Assembly (NCBI GenBank): GCA_026770595.1
Contig: MU633898.1
Location: 1 to 20,189, forward strand
DNA length: 20,189 nucleotides
From: Ochromonadaceae sp. CCMP2298
Taxonomy: Eukaryota > Sar > Synurophyceae > Ochromonadales > Ochromonadaceae
Reading direction: 5' to 3'
Shown: positions 1-9,700 of the stretch, in pieces
Position numbering within the stretch: the stretch's first letter is position 1
How the letters are laid out: each line of letters begins with the position of its first letter
Made by a program: the position numbers and the translations under genes
Notes under the pieces: generated by a model
Told to the model about the DNA's origin: nothing
What the model saw: only the letters and a program-made list of their open reading frames with translations
Database searches by the model: none

Positions 1-236
1 CACGCGCAGATTCACACAGGAGCGATGATGGAGGCGCCTTTGGGGGATCGCATGGGAATTTCCCCCTTCTTGGCGGATTCGCCAAAAGTTCCTGATAAAA
101 CTGACCCGTGATGAGGAATCATCTCCATCTTTGAGCCCAGCAGCGGGGTGCTCGTCCAGCAGCAGAGGGTCCCTCCGCCTCTTTATACAGTAGGATTGGT
201 TGGCAGTTTTAAGCCGCTGTAAAGGACAGCAGGAAG

Positions 237-302
237 GTAAGAACCAGCTGTGCAGAGGGTTCGGACCTGCCTGCCTGCACAGCTGGTTCATACATCTTGC
301 AG
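237..302 (+). other. Putative 66-nt intron in the 5' leader
   Basis: The sequence reads AAG|GTAAGAAC at the 5' end and CATCTTGCAG|CCCC at the 3' end, good GT-AG splice signals. The length (66 nt) is a little below the 85-93 nt of the better supported introns in this window. It lies before the first ATG (340), so no reading frame tests it. It encloses a perfect 15-bp inverted repeat. A shorter acceptor (AG at 254-255) is also possible. Confidence 0.4.
241..289 (+). repeat. Perfect 15-bp inverted repeat (hairpin) in the 5' leader
   Basis: GAACCAGCTGTGCAG at 241-255 is the exact reverse complement of CTGCACAGCTGGTTC at 275-289, with a 19-nt loop (256-274). The stem starts 4 nt after the putative splice donor and ends 13 nt before the putative acceptor. 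In RNA it would fold most of the putative leader intron into one stem-loop. Possible roles are helping to pair the splice sites or acting as a leader regulatory structure. Both are inference. Confidence 0.75.
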
Positions 303-339
303 CCCCTTCGACCTCTGCAAAGGGAAGGTTGCGGGCGCA

Positions 340-3304
340 ATGAAGATCTCGCCATCTAGCAGCAGCCGCGCGACAGTGGGGCGCAGGCGACAGAAGAGGG
401 TGGCTCCGATGGCTGCTGGGAAGAAGGACACGACTGGCGAGGGCAGCTGCTGCTCCGTCGAAGGCTGTGCCAAGGTGCTCTGCAGCAAAGCAACGTTCCT
501 TCTCGCTTTGTGCTGCATGGCTGTCGGGCTCGGCTACGGCGCTAAGTACCTCCTCTCCAACTCGGAGACCAAGCTCGCCGCGACTCACTTCGACGCAATC
601 GCAGACCGCGCCCTTGCCCTCAGCCAGACGTACGTCAGCAGCAAGAAGCGGGAGGGAGAGACGATGGCGGCGGTTCTCGGGCAGCAGAACAGCACGGCTT
701 GGCCGCTGATGACGCTGGCTGGTTTCGAGGCCATCTCCAACGTGATGCAGGCGAAGGTTGGAAGCGGCATGGGCATGGCGGTGCTGGTGGAGCCTGTGCA
801 GCTGCCTGCCTTCGAGGAATTCGCATACGAGCACTTTGACGCCACATGGCCCGGACAGGACGTGTGCAGGAGCCCTGAGTTCGGCAAGGGTGTGTACTGC
901 GAATGGCTGGATGGCCGCACCCGTCGCACGGACGGGAACTCCTCCTGGGGCAGCAGTAATGCGGTCCTGGCGCCCGTCCTCCAGTACAGCAGTGGAGCCT
1001 CCCCGTTGCTGATGTACGACATGCACTGCCTCGAGCTGCGGGGCGGCGCGATGATCGACAACGTGATGGAGTGCAGCAGGGCGCGGGAGGTGGCGGCGGA
1101 CGACAGGTCTTGCACGCAGCTCAGCTTCGCGGCGGACGTGGTCACACTGGGCAAGGAGAGTCCAGCGGTTATCATCATGGAGCCCGTGTAAAGTGTACCC
1201 CATGCACGACCCCCACCACCTGGTGGCTGTGGTTCCCAGCGCTATCTCGCTCAGGGCCATGCTGGAGCTGAGCTTTAATGCGCAGATCAGCGGCGTCTAC
1301 TGCGTGGTGCACACGGGCGCGCAGTCCTTCACCTTCGAGGTGGTGGACGGAGTGGCGAAGTTCCTGGGAGAGAGCGATCTGCACGATGCACAGGTATGCA
1401 CATACACTCGCCCACTCGGATCCTGTCCACTAACTCCCTCTCTCCCTCTCTCCCTCTCTCGCTCTCTCCCTCTCACATCCGCACAGTACGACAGTTACGA
1501 GCAGTCTGCCGTCCTCACATGCAGTAACAGCGTCAACCAGTACCAGATTTCTATATACCCCTCTGAAGACTACTTCTCCGTCTACTCGACCCTCAACCCC
1601 CTCATCACTGCCATCGGCGTGGCCTGCATCGTGGTGGTGACCTCGCTGCTCTTCCTGCTGTACGATTTCTCCCTGCACAAGGAGGTCGACGTGGCGCACG
1701 TGCTGCTGGAGAACAAGCGGCGCTTCGTGCGCTACGTCAGCCACGAAGTGCGCACGCCGCTGAACACTGTGTGCCTGGGTCTGGCACTGCTGACCGACGA
1801 GCTAGGTTGCGAGCAGGCGCCCGCCCTCTCCTCCTCCCCCTCCCCCTCTGTCCTGAATGAGGGCCTCAGTCCCGCGACGCAGAGAGAGCGAGCCCTGTGG
1901 CTCTCGCTCGCACAGGACATATTGCACAACGCACAGAGTGCGGTGGTGGTGCTGGATGAGATTCTGCAGTACGACAAGATCGAGGGGGAATCACTTAGCA
2001 TGGAACTAAGTGTAGTGAATGTCTGGGCGCTGATCGAAAAAACCACACGCGAGTTCACGCTGCACGCCAGAAAGGAGAACGTGCATCTGGTGCTGGACAT
2101 GAGCCTAGGCGATGGGGAGGAGGGGAGGAAGAAGAAGGCAGTAGGGGACACCATGCACCTCAGGCAGGTGCTGCGCAACCTCCTCAGCAACGCGCTCAAG
2201 TTCACGCCCAAGAATGGGACTCTCACTGTGACCGCCACCTACGTGGAGGCCAGCGACCCGCCCTCACCCTCCTCCAAAACCACCTTCATGCTGGCCAACA
2301 AGGAGACGTGCACGTGCGATGCGAGCGGGACCCTGAGATTGGATGTGAGGGATACGGGGGTGGGCATGTCTGTGGACCAGCTGGCGAGGCTGTTCGAGGA
2401 GGGCATTCAGTTCAACGTGAACGAATTGCAAGCCGGGCAGGGCAGCGGTCTGGGTCTCTTCATCGCCAAGGGCTTGGTGGCGCAGCACCAGGGCTCTCTC
2501 ACTGTGTCCTCGGAGGGCCTGGGCAGAGGCAGCACCTTCACAGTGCTGCTCCCCCTTTACCACCTGCCAGACGAAGAGGACGACCTTGAGACGGGTGCTG
2601 CTGCTCTCCCAGTCGTCCCACTGAGTGCTGGGGAGGCAGGGGGGACTGGGGAGGCGAGGGGGCTGGTGAAGGGCGATCCCCTCCACGTGCTGGTGGTGGA
2701 TGATGTCTCCTCCTGCCGCAAGATGCTAGTGCGTTTAATGGCGAGCAAGAGGCACCACTGCGAGGAGGCCAGGGACGGACAGGAGGCGGTGGAGATGGTG
2801 CGAGCCTCCTATGCAGGGGGGCGTCCCTACAACGTGGTGTTGATGGATTTTGAGATGCCCGTGATGAACGGACCCACCGCCACCAAGGAGCTGCGCGATC
2901 TGGGTCTGCAGGTGCTCGTCATCGGAGTCACCGGAAACGTCCTGCCAGAGGACCTGAGGCACTTTAAGGACTGCGGGGCCAACGCGGTGCTGACTAAACC
3001 GCTGAAGATTGCGAGCCTCGAGCATGTACTGCAGGAGCACGGCCTCTACGCGCAGGTGCAGGCCGCAATCCTCCCGCCTAAGCCCTCCTCCGCGCCCTCC
3101 CAACTCTGCTCCCAACGCCAGCCCCCCTCTCAGCCCCCCTCCCAGCCCCCCTCCCAGCCCCCCTCCCAGCCCTCCACTCCACGCGTGTGTGTGTCGTGTG
3201 CGGAACTCGTCTCCCCCATGCGCTCTGGCTCAATCAGCGCGGGGAGCGGCGCACGGCGGTCCCGCGGCATCGGCCCCTGTCCCTGTGCGAGCTGCGCTAA
3301 CTAG
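340..3304 (+). CDS. CHASE-type transmembrane hybrid sensor histidine kinase
   Basis: This is a membrane sensor that autophosphorylates a histidine and passes the phosphate to its own receiver domain. The first ATG (340) begins a basic N-tail. TM1 is at residues ~51-72, then a ~300-residue ectodomain with the layout of a CHASE domain, TM2 ~386-408, and HisKA with H-box SHEVRTPLN (His435, codon 1742-1744). HATPase follows with N-box LLSNALKF, G1 DTGVGM and G2 GSGLGLF. A receiver domain (~748-870) has the DD pair, phospho-Asp803 in MDFEMPVMNG, Thr in VTGN and Lys in TKPL. A Q-P-P-S repeat tail ends the protein. Numbering skips 7 nt at 1186-1192 and intron 1394-1486, giving 954 residues (939 if a 52-nt intron is used instead). 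No HAMP domain is seen. A 30-residue Ser/Pro-rich insert splits the HisKA helices. All catalytic motifs are intact. The frame break near 1190 means either an extra intron or a damaged allele. CHASE is called from layout and weak motifs. The ligand is unknown. Confidence 0.88.
1186..1239 (+). other. Frame break in the kinase: 7-nt insertion or 52-nt intron
   Basis: The frame from ATG 340 ends at TAA 1189-1191, and the downstream frame, offset by one, is open from before this point. Two repairs fit. (1) GTGTA-AA-GTGTA at 1186-1197 is a direct repeat. Skipping 7 nt joins MEPV to YPMHDP, giving the PVY plus hydrophobic-strand pattern expected at this point of CHASE domains. (2) A GT-AG intron at 1188-1239 (donor GTAAAGT, acceptor TTCCCAG) is 52 nt, also congruent with the frame shift, and joins MEPV to AISLRAML. 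CHASE pattern favours (1), and splice-site quality allows (2). Confidence 0.8.
1394..1486 (+). other. Kinase intron, 93 nt, stop-free and in frame
   Basis: Donor CAG|GTATGC and acceptor ATCCGCACAG|TACGAC flank a long CTCTCC-rich polypyrimidine tract (about 1436-1475). The length is 93 nt, a multiple of three, and there is no stop codon. If retained, it would add 31 Ser/Leu/Pro-rich residues near the end of the ectodomain. The low-complexity translation and clean splice signals make it an intron. Removal joins HDAQ to YDSYEQ. Confidence 0.85.
3119..3175 (+). repeat. 12-bp tandem repeat encoding Q-P-P-S units
   Basis: Four copies of CAGCCCCCCTCC (the first ends in T) run 3119-3166, followed by a partial copy. 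They are in frame with the kinase and encode four Gln-Pro-Pro-Ser units in its C-terminal tail. Near-perfect DNA identity points to recent slippage. The tail is probably disordered, and copy number may vary between alleles. Confidence 0.9.
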
Positions 3305-3518
3305 TGGCACCCGGCGGTTGAGTCGGACGGCCAGTTCATTTTTGCGGGTCTTTAACGTGATTGCACGTGTTTTTCGATGAAGCAGCTCACAGAGAGAGTG
3401 TTCGTCTCGTAGAAAGCTAGTCTTTTAGGCTTCTTCTTTAGTCTAAGCGCTTTTTGATTTTTTGATCATTTTTGTCGTTTCTGATCCTTTTCCACCGCGG
3501 GGTGTTAATGAAGTGATT

Positions 3519-3524
3519 AATAAA
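3519..3524 (+). terminator. Candidate polyadenylation signal of the kinase gene
   Basis: AATAAA lies about 215 nt after the kinase TAG stop, in the AT-rich part of the spacer. It is a canonical hexamer, but it may be a chance match in AT-rich DNA, and some protists do not use this signal. Confidence 0.35.
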
Positions 3525-3642
3525 GTAAACAATAGAGTAACTCATATATATTGAGAGAGTAAATAATGGAGTAACAAGACGAATGAGATTTGAAACGCGG
3601 AGCATCCGCCAGGAATACAGGAGCAACACGGGCATGGGTCCC

Positions 3643-3660
3643 TATTTACACTTATTGAAT
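3643..3660 (-). promoter_or_regulatory. Pumilio-like element and poly(A)-like motif in the HECT 3' UTR
   Basis: On the minus strand, TGTAAATA (3650-3643) matches the Pumilio/PUF consensus UGUANAUA. CAATAA lies just upstream (about 3657-3652), roughly 90-100 nt past the HECT stop codon. The pair could be a 3'-end processing signal or an mRNA-control site. Single short motifs of this kind often occur by chance. Confidence 0.25.
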
Positions 3661-3747
3661 GTTACAAAGAGAGGAGTTGAGCAAAAAAAATGTGTGTGTG
3701 ACAGCTAGCTCATGTCCTGTGTGTTGTGTACATGTACATGCATGGCG

Positions 3748-6700
3748 TTAGGCGAATCCGAAGCCCTCCGATCCCTCGTTGATCGCCATGAGAAGTTTCT
3801 CTCGCAGCTCGTCCCGCGTGCTGTATGCGGGCAGGTCGAGCTGGTTGAAGCAGGTGTGCGCGGTGGGCAGCAGGCCGGCGTCTCCGTAGGCCTTGTGGAT
3901 GGAGAAACGCTGCGTGCCGCGCATGCCCTGCAGGTTCGCAAATCCGCCCAGAGGCACCTTGCTGGTGCCCGTGACGAACTGCAGGAAGGAGGCGCGCTCC
4001 TCTCTGTTGAAGGAGGTGAGCGCCTCCCAGAACCAGACGATCACCTCGTCCGAGGCCTTGTACTGGTGGTAGTCCGTGTTCACCTGCAGCTCCTCCACGT
4101 GCACGTCCGGCAAGCCGCAGATGAGCAGCTCCAGCTCTGCAGGCGAAAAAATGCAGATAAGCTCCGCGGGCACCAGGTCGTAGAAGCCCTGCAGGAAAGA
4201 GTCGATCTGCGCCCGGATGCCCGCAGTCATGCGGTGGTGCGCGATGAGGCGGATGTAGTCCCACTTGTTCTCGTCCGTCACCGCCACGTTGCGCCCGTTG
4301 GGCAGCAGGTCCACCACCTCCGTGTGTCCGAACTTCTGAATCTCTGCGGAGAAGGTGAGGTCCATCATCAGCAGCTCCAGAGGCGACTGGAGCATCTGCT
4401 GCAGGGACTTGAAGTAGTCGGGCTCGATGGCCTCGATGTCCTGGAAGTCCACGGGCATGCCCAGCAGGTGCTTGTAGAAGGACCGAGTGAAGTGCGCGTC
4501 CATCAGCTGCCCGTCGCAGATGGCCTTGCCGATTACCCTGCCCACGAACTTGAAGTAGTCGAGGTGGTTGGTGTTGATCATGCTCAGAGGGTTGGGCTGG
4601 AAGGTGGCCCCGTCCACTGCCGCCGTGAAGAGTGCGTAGTTGGGGTTGAAGATCTCCCTGCTGAGGATCATGTACCACTCTCGAGAGAGCCCGCCCGCGT
4701 CCACGCCCTCCTCTCCGTAGAAGTTCACCTGCAGGCGGCCGCGCATCTCCTCTGCGGTGCGCACTCTCAGCTGGTGGAACGAGTCCTCGAAGACCTGGTT
4801 GCGCCGGATCTGCAGGTGCACTGCGCGGCGACTCACGCTCTGGTTGGCTCTCTTGAGCTGCGTGAAGAAGTACTTGCGCTTGTTGTCGAACTTCAGGCAG
4901 GCGCGCAGCTGCGTGATGCGCACGAAGGCGTTAAGCGAGTCCTCCAGCAGCGCCGGCCGCGCCTTGATGACTAGGTTCAGCAGCCCCTTGTGCGCCTGCA
5001 CGAAGTGGAGCAGCCGCTGCCCCCTGTTGGTGAGCGTGCTGCCTGTGCGGCTGTTCATGGAGTTTAGGGAGGACTGCTTGCGTAGGGAGCGGGAGTGCTG
5101 CAGCCCCACTGCCAGGCCCACCTCGTCCGCGCCCGCCGCGTCCGAGAATATGGAGATGTTGTTGCGCAGGTAGGCGTTGCTGTTGCGGTAGTTGCTGCCA
5201 GGCATAGAGCTCTGCGGGACCAGGTCGCTTGCGCTGTTGCGCGGGGGACCGAGCGCGGCTGCCGCGGGAGCCCCGCCATTTGCACTGGCGGAGGCGTCAG
5301 CTGCAGTGGCCTCCAGGCCCGCAGCAGTCTCTGCGCCACCTGCGCTCTTCTGCCCGGCTGCAGGCGCCCCCGCCAGGCCGCGCACTTTCTCTGCCAGGAA
5401 GTCTCTGGCGAACACGAGGAAGAAAGCCTCGATGGCGGGCAGCAGGCGGTTCAGCATGGAGGTGAGCGTGCTCTGCGGCCGGATGGTCTCGGTGCTCTCA
5501 ACCTCCTTGCCGCCCTCGTCGTCCTTGTCCACCAGGTACAGCTTCAGCTGAGCCATGACGCGGTCCAGGCCCGCCCACAGCGCTGCTAGCTGGTCTGTGG
5601 GCGTCACGTCCCACAGCATGCGGTTGGTCTTGGCGGCGATGGAGTGCAGGGTCTGCACCACACGCAGCAGGCGCTCGTGATGCCGGCCGCCAGACTCTCC
5701 CAGGGGCAGCAAGCTGGTCGGAATGGCGCCACTGCCACTGCCGCTGCCACTGCCGCTGCCGCTGCTCTTGAGGGAATGAGACTCGCTCGGCAGCCGGGCA
5801 TCTCCCTCCGCGCCCTGCTTCCTGCCCAGGAACTTGGCGTGCACGGTGGCCAGGTTCGCAGCCAGCGTCTCCAGCTTCCCTTGCGAGTGGTCTGCCAGGT
5901 CGATGATCACGTCGAAGAGCAGACCCAGCAGCAGCACCTGGTTGCAGGGCACCTTGGACAGGCGTGAGATCGCTGATGTGGTGTGCGCCAGCACGCGCTT
6001 GGAGCACAGGTCGCTGAGCAGCACGTCGCACAGGTAGCCCAGAGACTCCCGAGAAAACACCACGCGAGGCACGGGCACGGAGACCATTCCCTGCTCGGCG
6101 TCCTTGGCCTTCATCTCGTCAGTGACCACGCCCACACCTGCGCCCTTGTCCTTGTCGACCACCCCGTCCACCTGGTGCTCCAGGGGCGAAGAGGCCAGGC
6201 CCAGCAGCGCAGCCAGGCACTCCAGCTCGTTCGCGCTGTTCGCCAGCTGCGGGTTGGCCAGCAGAGACACCAGCAGCTCGAACAGACTGTTGCTGCTGGC
6301 CTCGCTGCTAACAGGGGCGGAGGTGCTGCGGGCCACCAGCTGCGGAGCACTCTCGAGGCTGCTGCTGCTGCTGCTTGCCGCAGGCCCTTTCCCTTCGCCC
6401 CCGGACAGCCCGCCCTTGCCTTCCGATGCGGCACCTTCGTCCAGCAGGGGGGTCGAGGAGTCTGCGCCTGCAACTGCGGTGGCAGGAGCCTCCGGGGCCA
6501 CTGTGACCGCAGCGGCCTCAAGCACCTCCTCGGCGATGGCGTATTGGGCGTCCCTAGGGGAGAGCAGCAGGTAGATGAAGGCCTTGTTGCCTGTGGCCAG
6601 CTGGGCCAGGATTGACAGAATGCGCTGGGCTGCGGTGCTGGACACCTCCACCGATCCCTGCTCCGTGCTGGCCTTGAGGGACAGGCTCTGCAGGGACGGC

Positions 6701-9700
6701 TTGCTGACGTTGACCGCCTCGAGCGCGCTGCGGCCGCCCACCTGTAGTTGAGTGAGGTCGGCGTCGCCGCTGCTGAGGGCGCGGATGCCCTCCTGCAGCA
6801 CGTCCGTCTTGTCTGCCAGCAAGCTGACCAGCAGCTTGAGGGTCTGGTCCTTGGGCGCGATGCCGCAGGAGAGGTTCTGCATGATGCGGAACGAGAGCAC
6901 GTCGCTCCAGTTCTGCTGCGCGGGGCTGTGCAGCACGAGCTTGGTGATGGCGAGGATGAGGGTGCTGGGGATCTTCATGGCCCACTCCTGAGAGGCCGGG
7001 ATGCGCATCAGCCCGTTCCTGGCCCGCTCAGACGTGCGCGACTGCATGTCGTCCCGGAATCGGCGACCGTTCCTGTCAGCGTGTCCGCGGTGCGGCATCA
7101 GCTGCAGTCCGTAGAGTCCGTCCATGTCTCCCATGTCGTCCTCATCCTCGTCCTCCTCGTCCTCCTCGTCGTCCTCGACGTAGAACTGAGAAGGGGCACC
7201 CACGCCTGTTGCGCGCGGTGCGTTACCGGGTGGAGCCCCAGCGGCCTGCCCCTCCCGGCTGCCCATCCTGCTCATCAGCTCTCGCCGCTGCCAGCTGGAG
7301 GCAGCGCGCTCCCGCAGCATTTGCGCCTCCGCCACCAGCTCGGGCGGTAGGGTGGCGAGGAACTCGGGCTCAGCGGTGAGCAGCACATCGGCGCGCAGCT
7401 CCAGCGTGAGCGATGCCAGGAAGGAGGCATTGTCCATCTCCTGCGCGGGCGCATCGAACCCCCCCCCAGCGCCCCCTCCGCCCCCCTGCTGTGCCTGCTC
7501 TCTGCGCGCCTGGTCCAGCACCTCCTGCCTGATGCTCTCTGGCAGAGAGGCGATAGCATCGTAGTCTAGGCCCGCAGCCTCGATCAGCTCGCGCATCTGG
7601 TCCGTGCTCTCGTCCTGCTGCTCCAGTATCTCCAGCTGCATGTCCAGCGGCAGCGAGTAGAAGACCTCCTCGTCGTAGCCCGCAGGACACAAGGGGCCCC
7701 CGTTCGGGTTCCCGGTCGGCTCGGCCGCACTCTCAGCAGCAGCCTCTCCCGCCTGCACTGCCTCGCTGCTCTCTGCAGGCACGTCGGCACCCTCAGCGGA
7801 GGAGGGCGCAGCAGCCTCAGAAGGTGCCGTCTCGGCTGTCCCCTCAGCTGACCCATCAACTGCCGCTATCGATACCGCGTCAGCAGCGCCGACCTGTGGG
7901 GCAGAGCCACTGGCCCCTTCCATGGCCGGCACTGGTGACTCCGCCGCAGCCCCGCTAGTTGGTGATGCCGCCGGCACAGCACTGAGAGAAGTCAGGAACA
8001 GCGAGTCGAACGCGATGCCTGCGATCATGTCATGCTCCGCCTGGTCCCCCTCCTCCTCCTCGTCCATGTCTCCCGCGACTGAGGAGCTGGACGAGGACGA
8101 GGCCAGGGAGGGGGGCGACCCCTCCGAAGGCGCCTCTGCCCCGCTGCCACCCGCAGATGCAGATGCTATTGCAGATGGAGATGGGGACGCAGGGTCTGCG
8201 TCGGCTGCAGAGTTAGGTGCAGGGGAAGCTCCTGGTGACAGAGAGGAAAAGTCGAGGAGGAGGGGGTTTGCTACTGCTTGAGATCCAGCTGAGCTGTCCA
8301 CTGCTGAGTCGGTGGTGGAAGCGACGCCCCCTGGCGACATGGCGGTAGCTGCAGGGGGAAGCGCCTCCTGAGCAACAGGGATGCCGTGGATCACGCGCAG
8401 AATCTCCTGCGTGGCGTACGTATTAACCGAGTTGTTGTCGTCGGGGTCAGCGGTGTTGCCTGGGTCCTCCTGGGGCAGCGTGATGACCGACACCTCGTCG
8501 TTGCCCTCGTTGTCCGGCGTCTCGATCTCGATCAGGGGAGGGATGGGGCCGCCCCCTGACCTGGAGTCCATCTCACCGCGGCCTCTGCGGTGCGGGTCCT
8601 GCCTCGCCTGCTCGCTCTGAGAGGAGTAGGAGTTCCCCCCCTCAGTCGCCTCCGTGGGCGCCCCATCCCTTCTGCTGTTCTCTTCGTAGCTCCACTGGGA
8701 CATCTCGTCCGCGCTCTCCTCCGCCGCCTCGAGGCCCTCCATCAGGTTCAGCTCCTGCACCAGCTGCACCAGGCGAGCCATGCTGGCCGAGGACACTGCG
8801 GCGGCCTCGATGCCACTAGGGCGCGGCGACGACGTGCTTCTGCTGGAGCCGGAGGTAGGTTGGCTGCCCGCCGAGTGCGGCCACACTGCGGGCATGGAGA
8901 GGTCGACATACTCTCGGTGCATGCCCGGCATGATAGATTCCGCCAGCCCGGCGTAGGGGTCCGCCTCCAGTCCCCAGGGCGTGGCTGGGATCCCCGACCG
9001 CCCGCTGATCGCAGTGCGGTAGTTGTGGGGCCGCATCACGCCGCCGCGCACCAGGGGGGGTCGTGTGTCCAGCACGGGGATGTGGGACCTGGCAGCGAGG
9101 GCGTGCATCTCCCCGCCGGGCCCAGACGGGTGCTGGAATAGGCCGCCCCTGCTGAGCATGGGGTGGTGGATGAAGGGCGGGGTCACCTCCAGGGCGGCCG
9201 CTACTCCCTGCGGCAATAGAAGCGCGGCCATCCCTGCGCCTGCGTAGCTCATCCCGCCCATGCCTCCCGGCAGATCCACCATGTCCAGGTGCGCGCCCGA
9301 TGTGCCATGTCCGTGCGGGCCTGCGCGCAGTCTGTGGATCATGGCTGCTATCATGTCTGCAGAGGGGTCCTGCGCATCCATGCCGCTCATCACCACCTGG
9401 AAGTCCTGGACCACCCTATCAGGCGGGGTGGTGAAGGCGGTGTGGGGCAGGTTGAGGTCTCGGATCTCTAGGTTGTCCCGCATCGCGAAGGCGGCTCGCT
9501 CGAAGCGCATCAGGTCGGACGCGTCTCCAGTGCTGGGGATGACGGTCTCCACGTTGACGTACGAGTCGTCAGAGTTGTCCTGGTAGTACCCCCCCCCGTC
9601 CCCCATGTGCATGATGTTGCGGTAGGGCTCCTCCAGGTGGTCCTCGTCCTCGCCCTCCTCCTCGTCCCCCTCATCGTCGTCGTCTTGAGAGTCCTCCTCG

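Larger units (their letters stand above)
1..339 (+). promoter_or_regulatory. Upstream region and 5' leader of the hybrid histidine kinase gene
   Basis: No gene is recognised here. A TATA-like stretch (CTTTATACAG) lies at 181-190, about 150 nt before the first ATG of the kinase, and could be a core promoter element. This is inference. A short open frame from ATG 25 to TGA 109 (28 codons) lies upstream of that box, so it is probably not in the transcript. It has no recognisable features. Downstream of the TATA-like box is a probable leader intron (237-302) with a strong hairpin, listed separately. Several short inverted repeats (for example TGGCG/CGCCA near 70-83) are too short to interpret. 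Confidence 0.35.
3305..3747. other. Convergent intergenic spacer with both 3' UTRs
   Basis: This 443-nt spacer separates the tail-to-tail kinase and HECT ligase genes. It is much more AT-rich than either coding region, especially from about 3420 to 3600. No coding sequence is supported: the open frames here are short and low-complexity. It holds a candidate polyadenylation signal for the kinase, a Pumilio-like element on the ligase strand and a 12-bp palindrome (TGTACATGTACA, 3727-3738). With so little room, the two 3' UTRs may overlap. Confidence 0.7.

Noticed and set aside
250-339. Start of the kinase at 250
   Set aside because: The codon is GTG and the region overlaps the putative leader intron and hairpin. 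The first ATG is at 340.
1193-3304. Second frame of the kinase treated as an independent gene starting at 1193
   Set aside because: The start would be GTG, not used in nuclear genes, and the segment continues the same ectodomain into the second membrane span and kinase.
3712-4974. A 420-codon plus-strand open frame opposite the HECT domain
   Set aside because: It is antisense to the most conserved part of the ligase, has low-complexity Val/Leu/Glu/His-rich content typical of GC-rich shadow frames, and resembles no known protein.
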